From contig VJWM01000106.1 of NCBI GenBank assembly GCA_010909165.1, forward strand, positions 930,001 to 994,000: 64,000 nt of DNA, read 5' to 3'. A program made the translations under genes and the position numbers. The DNA is from Anthoceros angustus. Its lineage: Eukaryota; Streptophyta; Anthocerotopsida; Anthocerotales; Anthocerotaceae. Within the stretch, counting starts at the first letter, position 1, and every line of letters starts with the position of its first letter. This document shows, in pieces, positions 9,447-22,150 of the stretch. The notes below the pieces were generated by a model that saw only the letters and a program-made list of their open reading frames with translations, was not told the origin of the DNA and did no database searches.

Positions 9447-12400
9447 TCAAGATCGTTGCCACCACTTGCTGAGGAAGCTTTTCTTCTTGTCTTCCTTCTT
9501 CAGCCGGGCTTCCAGAGATGGGAAATCAATTGCGCTGGCGGAAGTGTCCAGCACTATTGGGCGGCAAGGAACTGACTGGAATGGCGGCGGCACCTGGGCA
9601 ATTCTCGGGAGCTCTTTTGTCCCAGCCCGGCCCACAGCAGACTCGTATATATCTAGTCTGTCCATCAGGTACTGAACGTCCTCCTGCATATATCGTTCAG
9701 TTGCATAAGCACAGAAGGAATCGTAGCAATCACAACTGCCTGAAGTAATTCAAGGCCCACCTTGCTCGTAGGCTGTTCTTCAATGGTTAATGTCGAGACT
9801 GCATTTTGGAGGCCTTCAGTCAGCTTTGTGGTTTCTGTGACGCCTTTTGCATGAACCAGGCACTTTTCAGCACGGGAACGTTGTACTAGCTCCTTCAGAT
9901 CTTTTGATTGTGGCTGATAAAGGATCCATAGTCAGCATTCTGGCCAGTGTGGGTCTCAACAACCAGAGAAGAGATTGAGAAGCTAACCGCATCATTTGCA
10001 CTAAGCTGACGCAGCGCCGACTCTGCATTTTCAATTGCGCGATTGAAGAGCAGATAGGCTTCAGCGTATTTTGAGCCCACGATGTATGACTGGGCCAGGT
10101 AAAAGGATCTGCCAGTTTCAAAGATTTGTAAGAACCAGAAACAACCAAAGCTCCATGAAAAGACCCCAAGACAACAAACGTATACCTCTCTGCTTGGAGG
10201 GATAGCAACCGAACAGCCAGCTCTTTGCTATACTGCAACTCTTCTGATCTTTTATCCCGTCCAGATGTAATCAGATCCGATAAGTCTGTGACATTCTGCA
10301 AGGAAAAAAAGGAATTTTTAAGCATGTTGATAACATCCGTGTTCACAATGTACTCTTGTACCACCATCCCTTACCTGAATGAGCAAGTCACACAATCGGA
10401 CAACATCCTCTGGCTTTGCAGGCTTTTCACCCCTTTCTTCTCGCAAACCCTGCCTCTGCCGGTTGAGGCGATTCTTTGCTCCAGAGATGAGCATCAGATT
10501 GCGGTCAATAGTCTGCTGCAAAAGGATGCTACTCACTGCCCTATCCAGACCATTAAGCTGGTCTTTAACATCATCTGCATTCCCTGCCGTTACCTGTTTA
10601 AGAAAGCCACAAGTACTTAACACTTCCAAGCCCATGTGCGCTTTGCCATGATCAAAGCTGGCAATGCCATCCACATTAGATTCTATATCCCCCCAATTCC
10701 ATACAAAATGCAGGAGAAGCTACAAACCAGATCCTCGCGAATATGACGCCTTGCATCTTGATACGCAATAAAAATCTTATCATATATTGCAAGCTTCTTG
10801 TCCACATGAAGTGAGGTTGGCGTTAACTCTTTCTCCAGCTCTTGACCTGGTAAGAATTAATGGTAAAGAGGTATGTCTGGTGACCGGCAGATTATCAGCC
10901 AGCCAAGGTTGAAAACATACCTTTCAGAATACAAACACGAGTTTTTTGGTTGTTCACAGGATGTTTCCGCCCTAGCCACTCTAACTCTGTCATGGAAACA
11001 GCCTGCTGTGACCGTGCCTCAGCAAGTACAACCTGCAAGCAAAGACCACACGTAGCCAGGGACATGCTTTCAAAACCAATTTGGCATGTCATTAAAGTTT
11101 CTCCACTTCCTGCAAAAAAAGGTCAGCATACAGCATCAAGTCGCTGAGCCAACTGCCACCCACCTCCAGTTTTGACTGCAAGAGCTCCAGCGCTGGGTTT
11201 TCCTCCATGCTTGGGTCAAGAATATCAGAACCCTGTACCTCACTGTTGCCGAGCTTGTACAAGCAATACCGGATGATAGGGTTTAACTCTTCAACGCGCT
11301 GCCGGCATAAAACTTGAGTCTCAATGTCTCCATACTTCCCAAGCTTGTCATATACAGCCCTGCAATAAGGAGGACGATGCACATTCACAAAGCCAGCAAT
11401 CACAGCTAGCAGCAAGGACAACGAGCTTCAGAAAGCCAGCGACCACAAGTAGCAGTGAACAGGAGAACGAACTTCGCATTCTTGAACTTCATCGAGGCTT
11501 TCTCCCAGTCATCTTCACGCTCCAACAACAGGCTTCCACGCATGTAAGAAGCATATGCCTGGGAGGATGCAATCATACCACTAAGCGTTAAAGCAAAACT
11601 TGGCTAGCACAATATCTGACAGTCAAACGTGGCGTGGAACAAACCTCAGCTTCTAAACTGGTCCTTGAATCCGCCTTCAAGGCACATAGTTGGGCAAACA
11701 AGTCCCCCCACTTTGCTGCCTTGGACAGCCTTCGGATCAGATGGTATCTCTGACGTGCATTCTTCTTCCCTGGCCGTTGCTTAATCTCCATGGCATAGGC
11801 CCAAGCTCGTTCCGCTAGGTGGACAACCATCTGAAGATGTCTGCTCAGGCATCCGTTGCAATTACTCAATAAACCAACCTCCTGGAACCCACGTGCCCTT
11901 GCCGGCACCACCAACGCTGCAAGCTCCCACTACTTGTAACAAATCAAAAGGCATCACAGCGTCCAGCAGGAGATCGACACCTGACATCCGACACAATGGC
12001 CTCCGTAATTGGCTTCTTCACATACTTGCCTCGCCCATGCAGAAACTTGAGAGACTTGTACAGCCTCAGCAAGCGTGCAGTGCAATACTGCCTGCCAGGA
12101 GCAAACGTGTCAGCAGGCCACCAGGCCCCCTAAAATTCACCTCACTTCCCTTTCACGCCAGATTCCGCACACAGCACCTACCTGTATCTCTTGTAGTCCC
12201 CCTGGCGGAGCCCATGCTGTGCCTGCCCGGTTTTGATCAGCTGCAGAACTGCCACACAAGCCCAGCACACGATTCAGCCAGCCGGAATTCCGAGTCCAAG
12301 CAGTCCACACTGCGCAGATCTCAAATGCCCACAAACCGTTGATGGAAAATCGCGGCCCCGAGGAGGAGACCGCAGATACAACAGCGTCAGATTCCTCCGT

Positions 12401-12457
12401 GTCCATGGCGACAGCCTCCGATGCGCCATTGCGCACGGACGGCGGCTCCACGCCCAT
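9447..12457 (-). CDS. SRP68: Signal recognition particle subunit SRP68
   Basis: Thirteen exons join in frame: 12457-12337, 12248-12182, 12091-11981, 11840-11645, 11558-11473, 11359-11164, 11032-10921, 10846-10728, 10593-10375, 10295-10186, 10108-9988, 9913-9761, 9683-9447. This gives 615 aa, near the plant family length of about 605, with every junction GT-AG and phases consistent. Conserved parts are the N-terminal RNA-binding region (QAQHGLRQGDYKRYRQYC), AERAWAYAM, ADSRTSLEAE, EARSQQAVSMTELEWLG, the DDVKDQLNGLDRAV segment, YAEAYLLFNRA, and the C-terminal LDIYESAVG with a basic tail that in the family contacts SRP72. SRP68 binds SRP RNA together with SRP72 in the cytosolic particle that targets ribosomes to the ER (family knowledge). 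The start ATG at 12457 opens an acidic leader typical of plant homologues. No defect is seen. Confidence 0.95.
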
Positions 12458-13475
12458 GCTTCGTGTTTGATTTGCCTACAAGAAGCAACAGTGCTTAAAC
12501 ACCAGACTCAAGTATCCAGTAATACCTTTCCGTCGACATTAGAACCCGTTTTCCTAACTTACCCTATAAAGTACAATATGACCTTATGGGAGTTTTAGTA
12601 AGAAGCCTTGTATGAGAAGCATGCAGCCCCAAATCTAGTTAGTAAGTTGTAAGTAGTGGTGATAAAATTTAGCTTAGGGCTTAAGGAAAAAAGTCTGCTT
12701 TAAGCAGGACTTCTATAGGCAGTTAGCCTCCCTTCTTTAGATCTTTAACAATGGATGGAAGACCTTAAGGTGTTAGACATTTAAAACTAAATGCAAGACC
12801 TTCAACTGTTATACTCTTCCAATATTCATCCTAATTGGCTGGTAGGAACTTACTCCTTGAATGGACAAAGTGTTCAAGGATCATTTATAATTAATAAAAC
12901 TTTTAATTATTTATTTATTTATCCACCACAATTGAACCTGTTTACTTAGTTAAGTCCACGGATAGTCATTGGATTTAGCATAATCTTATTTATGTATCAT
13001 TTACATGCCATAGCGACTTGCTCGCGTGAATTAGACATGCACCGTGACAGCGAGGGTCCGACCCTCTGAGGTTTTCTTTGAAAACATATCTATGAATTTT
13101 GTAACTTGAAGATTATGAACCTAATATTCTCAATTAGGGAGGGACAATTCTAATGTCTTAACCTTTTTTATTTTTTAATTATCAATTATCATTTAGCCCT
13201 TCATACGTTCAAGAGAGCAATGACTTAGCTTCCAATTAAAGAGGTTTCCATTTATAGAGGTGCCATTTATGGAGGGCGAATTGTGCATACACAAACACAT
13301 ATCCACTTTTGATTATTTTTATTAAAGAAAATCTCCATAGAGAATATTCATTTGTTCCATTGACCTTATCGTGCTAGGTATTCATTTCTGAGGCCACATC
13401 AGCGCCCCCGCTAGAGCACAGTGCACACTAGCGAACGCGTGACTTGCAAGCGTAAGCCAAAGCAAAGCGGAGTCG
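12458..13475. other. AT-rich intergenic region
   Basis: Upstream of SRP68 and left of the solo LTR. It is strongly AT-rich after about 12550 with many stops in all frames. The first part should hold the SRP68 promoter. No element with clear ends is recognised. Confidence 0.5.
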
Positions 13476-14195
13476 GAGAGTGTGGACCGTAGGCTCCCCC
13501 CCTTAGGAAGGTAATGAGCTAGTTTTTTGTTTTTTTGTTAGTGTGGAGTGTGAAATAAGGCGAGAAAGGGGAAATAAGACCGGGACGGGTAAGAAAGGGA
13601 TGAACGACCGAAGCGCCTAAGGACGGGGGACTCCGGACCGTACTCCAAAGTAGACAGGGTGACTCCGGACCGCACTTCGGAGCGGCCTGGGGGACTACGA
13701 ATCGCACTCCGGAGTAGACCAGGGTGAGTCTGGTCTGCACTCCGGAGTAAGTCACGATAAGTACGCCGGGAAAGGTAACTTTGGAACAGGGAGCGAGTTT
13801 TGGCAAGGGGTGCCACGTGGACGGTGCTGAGAGGGGGACATGCATGCAGCGGACCAGGACCGTAGGGTTGCCAGTGGCCGTTATGGGCGGGTAACCACGC
13901 TCCGGGTACATGCGCTAGAGTAAGGCTAGAGTAAGGCTAGAGGCAAGAAGAGGAAGCAATGCAGACTAGCGACGGGCGCGGTGACGCCCCGCCGGTTACT
14001 CCCGACGCTCGACGAGAGAGAAGGCCATTCTCTCGACCACCGGCGCTAGCCACCGTGCTCGTGCACCGCTCGGCGCTATCTCTTCCGCGCCTGGCGCATT
14101 ATGAGCGACCCTCTTCGCGAATCGGCGTCACGCGGAGTGCAGAAGGAGAGTTGTCGGTCATCAAGCCACAATAGCAGACCAGGAGGCGCGCAATT

Positions 14196-15975
14196 ATGGG
14201 GCCCAAGAAGGCGGCGGAGGTGTGGGAACCCTGGCATCTAGTGGAGAAGAACATCGTCACCAAGCGCTACCCGGACTTCGGGCCTTGGCTGGAGGAGGCC
14301 GAAGAACTGGTGCAGGACTGGCACCTGGACATCTTCCACGGTTTAGACGTTTGATAGCGTCACGTTGGTCCGGGAATACGCCCGGAAGATGTTGGAGGTG
14401 GCCAACAAAGCGATCCGCTCCAAAAGTCTGAGGGAGGACCCAAGGAGGTGGACCGTGGAGGTCCTACGGGCGGTTTACAACCGGCCGGTGGAGGAAATTG
14501 GGGGGGTGGTGCCGGAACCCCTCAAGGTGAAAGGGAGGGTGGAAGCCGCCAAGGCGGCGCTTTTGAGGCCGGGGACGCAGCGGTCCTCGAATGGGTGGTT
14601 GATGTCGGACCTATTGGACCGCCGGGTGAGAGCGGTGACGAAAGTCATCGTGCATTGGAACATGCTCACTAAGGTGGATCACCTAGGTGACAATCTGCTA
14701 GTGTTCCTCCACGCCCTGCAGAGACGGAAAAGAGCGGACTGGGGAAGGATCATCTTCGCCCGGATCAACCAGAGGCTGGGCGAGGCAGAAGTCTGCCTCC
14801 CCACGCGCCGTTTATCATCCACGTGTGGGGGCACCTTAACCTCTTGAACGAAGGGGAAGAGGAGCGAGCGCTCCAGAAGGGGTTGGTGACCCTACCTAAG
14901 ACGGAGCGGGAAGGAAGAGCACCGGAGCCGGAGGGCCGCCCACCCAAGACCAGGCGGGGCCAGGAAGATGAGGATTGGGAGGGGATTCCGGACTCCATAC
15001 GACTGGAACGGACCCCCTCGCCGCCCCAGGAAGTATGGGAAGAAATTCCCGCTTCCCTCCTCTTAGTCCCTCCACCGGAGCACCCCACGCCGGAGGAGAC
15101 TACGAGGAGGGAGGCGGTGGTCGCGCATGCATCAAAGAACCTATGACGGCCCCAGCCACCGAACCCCGCAGGATTAGAAGGGAGGCAAAGAAGAGGAAGA
15201 CAGCCCCCACCACCGCGGCTCCCAGGACCGCTCCGGTCCCTCTGCCCTTGCCAACGGAGCGGAGGCGGCGGAGGCCGAGGAGGCAAGCGAGAAGAGCTTA
15301 AGCCGAGATGCGCCTGGGGCGGACGACATGGGTAACCCACCCCGAGCCCGGCCCCATCACCAACTGTGAGGGGAAAGCGAGCCAGCTCCCGGACCTCTTC
15401 ACCACCTCCCGGATCCCAAGAGAAGACGGGTGGAGAAGGAGTGCCAAGCTGCTGGAGGTGGAAACTCCGACCAAAATACTCGGGACACGAGGGTCCGGCT
15501 GGGTCGAGTCCCTAGTCTAGCCTCCCTACAGTCCTCGGGCGGCGGTCCCCATCGGGGGTGACTCAGCCCCTTCACGGGTATCAGAGCCGTGGAAGAAACA
15601 CGGAGGGTGCTTTGGGGGCTCTGCGGAACGGCAGAGAAGGCCCAGGAAGTGGAGGCCACCAGACAAAGGATGGTGGAGCTTCAGGGCCAGGCGGAGGCGG
15701 CCCAAGCGGCCAAGAGAAAGGCGGAGACCCTCGCGAGAGTCGAGGAGGAGAAGCGCCGGGCGGCCGAGTCTGAGGCAAGGTCCGCCCAACAAGACAGAGC
15801 CAGGGTGGTCCAGCTGTGTGAACAACTGAAGCACGCACAGGAGGCACATGCAAAGGCGGAGGACCTTTGTAGGCGGAGAGGAGCGGCCCAAGAAGAGGCG
15901 GAGGAGGCAAGAAGGCAGGCGGAGACGACCAAGGACCTGGCCGAGACCGCTCGGCAGGAAAAGCACCAAGCCTAG
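14196..15975 (+). pseudogene. Broken LTR-internal reading frame (conserved N-terminal domain plus coiled coil)
   Basis: The frame opens with ATG at 14196, encoding MGPKKAAEVWEPW and RYPDFGPWLEEAEEL, then stops at 14352-14354. It continues in other frames at 14365-14847 (HLGDNLLVFLHALQRR), 14823-15146 (IPDSIR, VWEEIP) and 15589-15975, the last being rich in Glu, Ala, Arg and Gln with heptad-like spacing typical of a coiled coil. The same peptide blocks occur in both LTRs of element D, for example RYPDFGPWLEEAE near 52460 on the minus strand. Shared peptides in separately inserted copies suggest a real ancestral protein, gag-like or unrelated. I do not recognise a known domain. Confidence 0.55.
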
Positions 15976-17109
15976 GAGACACAGGTGAAGGGGGGGCGCA
16001 GAGGTAGGCCTTGGCCAAGCTGCACAGGACACCACGCGAGATCAACCGGTGGAGGGAGGCGGAGGAGGCGGCCCAAGCGGCCAAGAGAAAGGCGGAGGAG
16101 GGAGCAAGCACAAGCCGTGAAGAAGAGAGGAGGCCAAGCACCCGGAGATGGAAGACCGCACAAACAGGATACGGAGGAGGGAGGCGGAGGACCGAAGGAG
16201 ACCACAGGCTGCAGCCTGTGTAATCTGAGGAGAGCGGAACGGGGACCTCCAAAGAAGAATCGAGGACCACGAGAGGGAGATAGAGTGGCTCCAGCTCTGT
16301 TGGAGGGCGGAGGAAATTCGGCGGCGAAATAAGGAGCAGGACATCGCCGAGTTGGAGAAGGACTTGGAGAAGCCAGGAGTCGGGCAGAGCTGCCGGACCG
16401 CCTGGAAAGGGAGATGGTGGCCCTCCAGGCAAGAATGGATGGCGGGGAGAGAGCTCTGAGAGAGGAGCAGAAGTTGCTGGTCCGGCTGCGGAAGGCGGAA
16501 GGGGAACGTCGCGCCATGGCCCGTAAGTTGGCTGAACTGCAGAAAAAGCGGTAGGAGGAGGAGGAGGCCAAGGAGAGGAGGCAAGAAGAGGCGGAGGCGG
16601 CCCCACTCGAGGAGGAGGCCATCCAACAAGTTGACTCGGATCTGACCTCATGTGAGGAAACGGCCCAACAAGCCACCAAGCACGCCCAATTACCAGAGCA
16701 CCTCTGGAGGAGGGAATATCGGGTGCTCCGGACCCATGTGGAGGAGGCCATCCAACAAGTTGACTCGACCGCCTACCACTGCGGAGCTCCTGCTACTGAG
16801 GTCTGCGTCTCACCCCAGTTGGAAGGCCAAGGAGAGGGCCAAGGGAAGGAGAGGAGGCGGGCCAAGGGAGAAGAGGGCCAAGGGAAGGAGACCACAGGCT
16901 GTTTGGGGACGAGAGCAGCAGCGAGGAGGGAGAGCGCCCGGGCGAGAAGGAGGCGATGGACACCACCCGGCAAGAGGTAAGTCCGCCACGCACTGCCCGG
17001 GAGGAAGGAGAGGGGGTCTCCGAGCAGGCCAAGGGAGAAGAGGGCCAAGGGGAAGGAGGTTCGGAGGGTGAACCCGGACCCCCGGAAAAGACCCTGGGTA
17101 AGGATGCCC

Positions 17110-17290
17110 AGAAGTCGGCGAGGCCGGACCCTGAGGTCCGGACTCCGGAGGTGAGGCCGAACCTTGAAGTCCGGACTCCGGAGGTGAGGCCGGACCCTGA
17201 ATTCCGGACTCCCGAGGTGAGGCCGGACCCTGAGGTCCAAACTTAGGAGGCGAGACCGGACCCCGAAGTCCGGACGCAGGAGTGGGGAAG
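17110..17290 (+). repeat. About 30-bp tandem repeat in the solo LTR
   Basis: Roughly five copies of a unit around GAGGTCCGGACTCCGGAGGT. One frame encodes repeating PEVRTPEVRPDPE. Related CCGGAC-rich repeats lie in the element D LTRs at about 39500-39640 and 48840-48960. Confidence 0.8.
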
Positions 17291-17399
17291 GGTGAGTGAG
17301 GGTCACCTCACCACCCAGCAGTAGAAATTTCTGCAGTGGACCCACCAATGAAAGTTAAGACGACCACACCAAGGGTGCGAATGTTTGAATCATGAGCAG

Positions 17400-17735
17400 G
17401 TAAAACGCTTTGAGGATGTGAGCTTGTCCTTTTGCGAAAGGGTCTATAGATATATCAGCCTGGCATTGGCATATTCCTAAGATATCCTATTGGCAAGATA
17501 TGCCGAAATATCCAAAGAATACACTATAATATGCAAGGAATATGCTAAAGCATATAACTTGTGTTTATCCACTTAGTTAATGCTAACCATGTTTAATTAA
17601 CAGTAATCGATGCTTAATTAACATAACCACTTCATATTAATTAATTAATACTAATTACTTACTTAATGATAAGTCATTAGATTAATCAATGCTAGATATA
17701 AATGAATTTAACATAAATCAGCAGCACTATCTCTT
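17400..17735 (-). mobile_element. Inverted, diverged fragment of the element A LTR
   Basis: The plus strand here is the reverse complement of the element A LTR body: the GCATATTCCTTGCATATTAT and TTAATTAAGCAT motifs and the GATATCTTAGG segment all appear inverted. AT-rich sequence sits abruptly within the GC-rich giant LTR. Ends are not sharp, so this is a solo LTR or fragment inserted into the giant LTR. Confidence 0.7.
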
Positions 17736-18659
17736 TCTAGAATAGAGGGGGGGAGAGGAGGACTTGGTGGTCATCGGTTGTCGCCTGTAGGGCTGCACCC
17801 GACAAAGTCTCAGAAGAGGAGGCCCCGCGATCGCAGATCATCCGATTGGGTGCGCCGCATTGCCCAGCTGGGATTGGGCCCCGCCCTGTGAGGAATCCTG
17901 GGCACCCCAGCCCACCGCGGAATGGGTAAGCTACGAAATAGTGGGTTTGGGGCTAGGGCACCGAAATGGACAATGTTCCGAATAGGAGTGTAATAAAGAC
18001 GCCTCCTCAGGGCATAGTATAAGAGGGCAGAGGCCGCTCTAGTAAAGCATCTTTCTTTTGGGGTTGATACCGCGTTCTCTTGCAGACCTTTGTGTGTCCT
18101 TCGTTAGCGCGAGGAAAGTCACGGCGGGCAAGACAACTCCCGAGATCGATCCAGTCCTAGTGACGGACCCTAATGTGTGGTGGTGTGTGTGCACCTGACG
18201 CCAGGACCCTTGCTCCTCCAGGCGGAGGGCCAGTCGGACGGACGGGCACGTGAGACCGTGAAGCTTCGAGAGGGCGTGCCAAGCCGGACGGAGAGGCCTG
18301 CTGAGCAGCGGTAGGTCGCCAAACCACCCATGATTCCCCAACTGGTAATGTGCGTAGTGAGTGTGGTAGGAGAGGCGGACTAGAAGAGACATAGGACTGA
18401 CTGGTAGCAAACGGACGTGAACGAGTCCTTAAACGTTTGGCCATGCCGGGCCTGTTCAGTGGACGCTTAAGAGTAATTAGGGAGTGAAAACAATCGCGTT
18501 GAGGTCTCGGATAGAAACTCGCCCCGACGACGAGGAGGGAATCGGGCCACGAGCGAGCAAAACGGAACCAATCATTCCTTTGAGAACGGACCTCTTACTG
18601 CAACGACACGGGACTATGCACGCCCGGTTGGCTGTCAGCGAAATTCACGCCACAGAGAG

Positions 18660-19132
18660 GCAGTGAGACAACGGGGGGAGTTTTTGTATTTCACATGATT
18701 GTAGACTTTGTCTGATAATACAGCGAGGGTCAAGGTTGCACAAGTTATCTCCATAGAGTTTCTGATCGAGAGGGAGATCGAGTTGGCTACGTTTATCTTA
18801 AAGAGGTGTTCGACTCCACACTAGAAAAGTAGTGGATAATGTGCACGTGCTAGATGATAGGTTAATATGGTGCTAAGGTGCTATTTATTAATATTTTGAA
18901 GAGGTATTTTTGAGAGTGAGAGAATGAGGCCATTTGGAGGCAAGGCAAGAAGCTAAGTTCATTAGATATTTCACATGATTTGGTGTTCCATTATTCGTAA
19001 CTTATATGCACAGATTTGCTCCGTTCCAGCTTAAGGCTATGGCTATCAAGCTTTCCTTATTGGACAAGCTCGTTTCGTTCCTACAGCTGTGTTAATCTTC
19101 CCTTGATGAGTAACCTAGGATCTGTCATGCCG
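18660..19132. other. Spacer between solo LTR and element A
   Basis: About 470 bases of ordinary AT-leaning sequence. No gene or repeat recognised. Confidence 0.4.
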
Positions 19133-19654
19133 TGTGATACTAATCTCTGCACTTGGGTTTAGTGTTTGATTAGCATTAATTAATCTAATTAATTATCTTT
19201 AAGTAAGTAACTAGGGTTAATTAATCTAAGGTGCTTATGTTAATTAAGCATTGATTAGTGTTAATTAATCCAAGGTGCTTATGTTAATTAAGCATTTATT
19301 AGTGTTAATTAAACATGGTTGCAATAGCTAAGTGGATAAGCTCAAGTAATATGCTTTGGCATATTCCTTGCATATTATAGTGTATTCTTAGGATAAGCTC
19401 AAGTAATATGCTTTGGCATATTCCTTGCATATTCTAGTGTAGGGTTTTGGCATATCTTGATCGATAGGATATCTTAGATGCGGTCTAGTATATATAGACC
19501 CTTCCATTGAGGACAAGCTCGGATCATAGCTTGTCCTCTAGATATCAATGCAAGGCGTTGTGAGGCCAAAGCTATGACTCGAGGCGATGTGTGAGGAATT
19601 TGCGTGTTGTTCGTGGGGAGGTGTGTTTGTGCCACGATGCGAGCTACTCCCTCC
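19133..19654 (+). repeat. 5' LTR of element A
   Basis: Begins TGTGATACTAATCT and stays alignable with 61773-62311 to the shared CTACTCCCTCC. It contains repeated TTAATTAAGCATT blocks, GCATATTCCTTGCATATT, a TATATA motif at about 19490 and a GCTTGTCCTC pair. The right boundary is set only by loss of similarity. Confidence 0.8.
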
Positions 19655-19702
19655 CCGTCTATACAAGCTATGATCCGCGTGCGCAGCTAGACAGATGGCA
19701 GG

Positions 19703-19876
19703 CTTAGCGCGACGCTAGGCGACGCTAGGCGATGCTAGGCGTGCTAGGCGATGCTAGGCGATGCTAGGCGATGCTAGGCGACGCTAGGCGATGCTAGGCG
19801 ACGCTAGGCGACGCTAGGCGATGCTAGGCGATGCTAGGCGTGCTAGGCGATGCTAGGCGACGCTAGGCGACGCTAG
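19703..19876 (+). repeat. GCTAGGCGAT minisatellite
   Basis: About 17 head-to-tail copies of a 10-base unit GCTAGGCGAT, alternating with GCTAGGCGAC, plus a few shortened copies. It lies about 50 bases after the element A 5' LTR, in the untranslated leader. Confidence 0.92.
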
Positions 19877-19914
19877 CTCTTTAAGCAAGGCGACTCTCTA
19901 AAGTGTGCCCAAGG

Positions 19915-20115
19915 CTTGAGGCCAGAGAGGGACCAAGCCCAAGGCCAAGGAGAGGCGAAGCCCAAGTCAAGGCCAGGAGGCAAGAAGCCAAGTCCAAGGC
20001 CAAGGAGAGGAGGCGAAGAAGCCCAAGTCCAAGGCCAAGGAGAGGAGGCATGAGCCCAAGTCCAAGGCCAAGGAGAGGAGGCTAAGAAGCCCATACCAAG
20101 GAGAGGAATGAGGCC
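19915..20115 (+). repeat. Purine-rich tandem repeat, AAGGCCAAGGAGAGG
   Basis: Four to five imperfect copies of a unit of about 40 bases built on CCAAGTCCAAGGCCAAGGAGAGGAGGC, between the minisatellite and the gag-like region. Confidence 0.8.
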
Positions 20116-20599
20116 ATAGGGGCTAGCCTTTAAGGCCAACCAACCAAGGGAGAAACAAGAGTATTTTACCTTTTTGGATTCATGGGATATGGGATACGCC
20201 ATTTGATTTCACTTCGTCCAAAACTCAGGCACCCCATCCAAGTACGATCCACCCCATCCAAGTATCGATCCACTCCACGCCGCTATCTTGAGCCGTTTTC
20301 ATATCCAACTCACCCAGCTCACATTTTTTGGCATAGCCTGCAGTATTTGTATGCAATTTAACATGCAGATACTTAGAGGTTTCACTAATCACGATCTAAG
20401 AGGTAACGAATTTGGGACATGCTAACTGGAGGTTTCACTAATCACGATCTAAGATAGCGGGTGTTAACCTTGATTAAGGGTTTGATCTAGCCACTAACCG
20501 CCTGGAGTGCATGCCGACACACTGATCCGGACGGAGCTACCAACCCAGAAGTCCATCGAGCAAGTCCCGACCAAGAGAGAAGTGGAACACCGATTTTGG

Positions 20600-22150
20600 T
20601 CAAATAAGGACACGGAGGAACCCAACGACCCAATCAACAATCTTTGAAGGATCTGTGAGTGGCAACACACAAGACAGACACGCAGGCCGGACAACTCAAA
20701 TGAAGCGACATGAGGAGGACTTGTCTTGAGTCGCCAAGATGGGAGGAGACAAGGATCGAATGGAGTTGTTCATGACGAGCACTTGCACCGGAGGACTTCA
20801 TCGAGAAGTGGTGCGGAGATGGAATTGAAGACCGGATACACGAAGCGATACCATCCAAATGGGATGAAGCATTGGCTATCGAGCACAAGTAGGTTGTTGA
20901 GACATCCGGAGGACCAGCGAGTAGCAGCTCAAGTCTGGGAACCAAAGGCAGACGAGCAAGCACACCGAGCACGATCCCATCAAGAGATGTTTGATCATCT
21001 TCCGAGTCGCATATACGATGAAGATCTCCGAGCCGACACACTTCAAGATGAAGTCGCGAGATCAAGATGGCTTATCAAGAATCGACCCGGTACCGACACC
21101 AAGATCATGAGTGACCGACCGCCGCAGAGAAGTACTTGCAGCATTGCCATATGCACCGCGCATGAAGGTGCAACAAGCGGTGCACAAGACGGGGGCAACA
21201 CACCCTCAAGGAAGTGTACGATGGTCGACAAGATAGGGCCCACGACACTTTCTCTGCTGGTGATTACTCCAAGACAAGTAGGAGTGGTGGACATGACCGA
21301 CGCGGAGGTCGAGGAGGAGGAGCGAGACAAGCCACCCACATGTACCCAAGTGACGAGCCCCTCGTGAGGTGCCGAGGACGACCATTCCCCATGAGTGCGA
21401 GCATGCATTCGGAGGAGTCAAGGGTGAGGAGCCATGCCCTAGTGTGGAGGTAGCGGCACAATGAAGCGGCATGTTGGGAGAAGCATCCGAATTGCGCCTA
21501 CGGGTTATCGAGCAGCAACCCGCCAATGCATCCGGCCAACCTCATCCACAAAATCATGAAGAGCAAAGGCGCTGGAGGAGGCACTGCCAAGTCCCGTGGA
21601 CAAAAGAAACGGAAGCATCAAAGAAGACGATGGATGCTACGCACGCCGCAAAAGCGGAGTTGCAGCGAAGGCTAAGATCAAGGAGAGCCATCATCGTGAG
21701 GACGAAGAAGATGAGCACAAGCTTGATACATGGCGATCGTGACTGCATCCAAGGGCAGGAAGAAACCTCCGCAGCCACGAGAAGATAGCTCGAGGAAGAA
21801 GAGGACGTCTTGACACTGCAGGAAGACACGGGAAGCTTCGGATCCTCTTCCCGAACCTATGCCAAGATGCCAAAGTCGCTTGAGCCATTGCATGTGAGCA
21901 AGGGAGCAACATCAAAGTCCAGAGCGGCGATGTGGAGAAACCCATGCGCATTGACGGAGACGATGGCACAAAAGCTGGAGATGCCATGTTTCACCTACAA
22001 GACATGGGGTTGAGCGTGAAGGAAGTCGGGTTTGACTCATGGATGTTGACAACCCTTGAAGACGAAGCAAGTGTCCAAGATTTGCCACAGAGTAGCAATG
22101 ATGTCATTGTCGACTCAACCAAGCATCTCCGTGGAAAAGCGAATGCACGA
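20600..22150 (+). pseudogene. Gag-like region of element A
   Basis: A chain of broken plus-strand frames (for example 20726-21367, 21471-21788, 21932-22348) rich in charged residues, with Arg/Gly stretches near 21320. Position between LTR leader and protease is the main reason for the call. No CCHC knuckle is clear. Confidence 0.4.

Larger units (their letters stand above)
13481..18654 (+). mobile_element. Giant solo LTR of the element D family
   Basis: Starts TGTGGACCGTAGG and ends ACGCCACA, with perfect 5-base target duplications GAGAG at 13476-13480 and 18655-18659. Its ends and interior match the LTRs of element D (minus strand, 38554-42751 and 47906-53278) along the length. No primer-binding site or pol sequence follows the right end, so this is a solo LTR left by LTR-LTR recombination. 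At about 5.17 kb it is unusually long. It includes a coding-like region (14196-15975), a tandem repeat (17110-17290), an inverted LTR fragment (about 17400-17735), and a stretch at 17990-18060 with AATAAA and TATAAGAG that may be the promoter/poly-A part. Confidence 0.88.

Noticed and set aside
15581-16651. 356-codon minus-strand open frame in the solo LTR
   Set aside because: Antisense of the GAG-rich coiled-coil stretch; Leu/Pro-rich composition is the expected shadow of that purine-rich strand.
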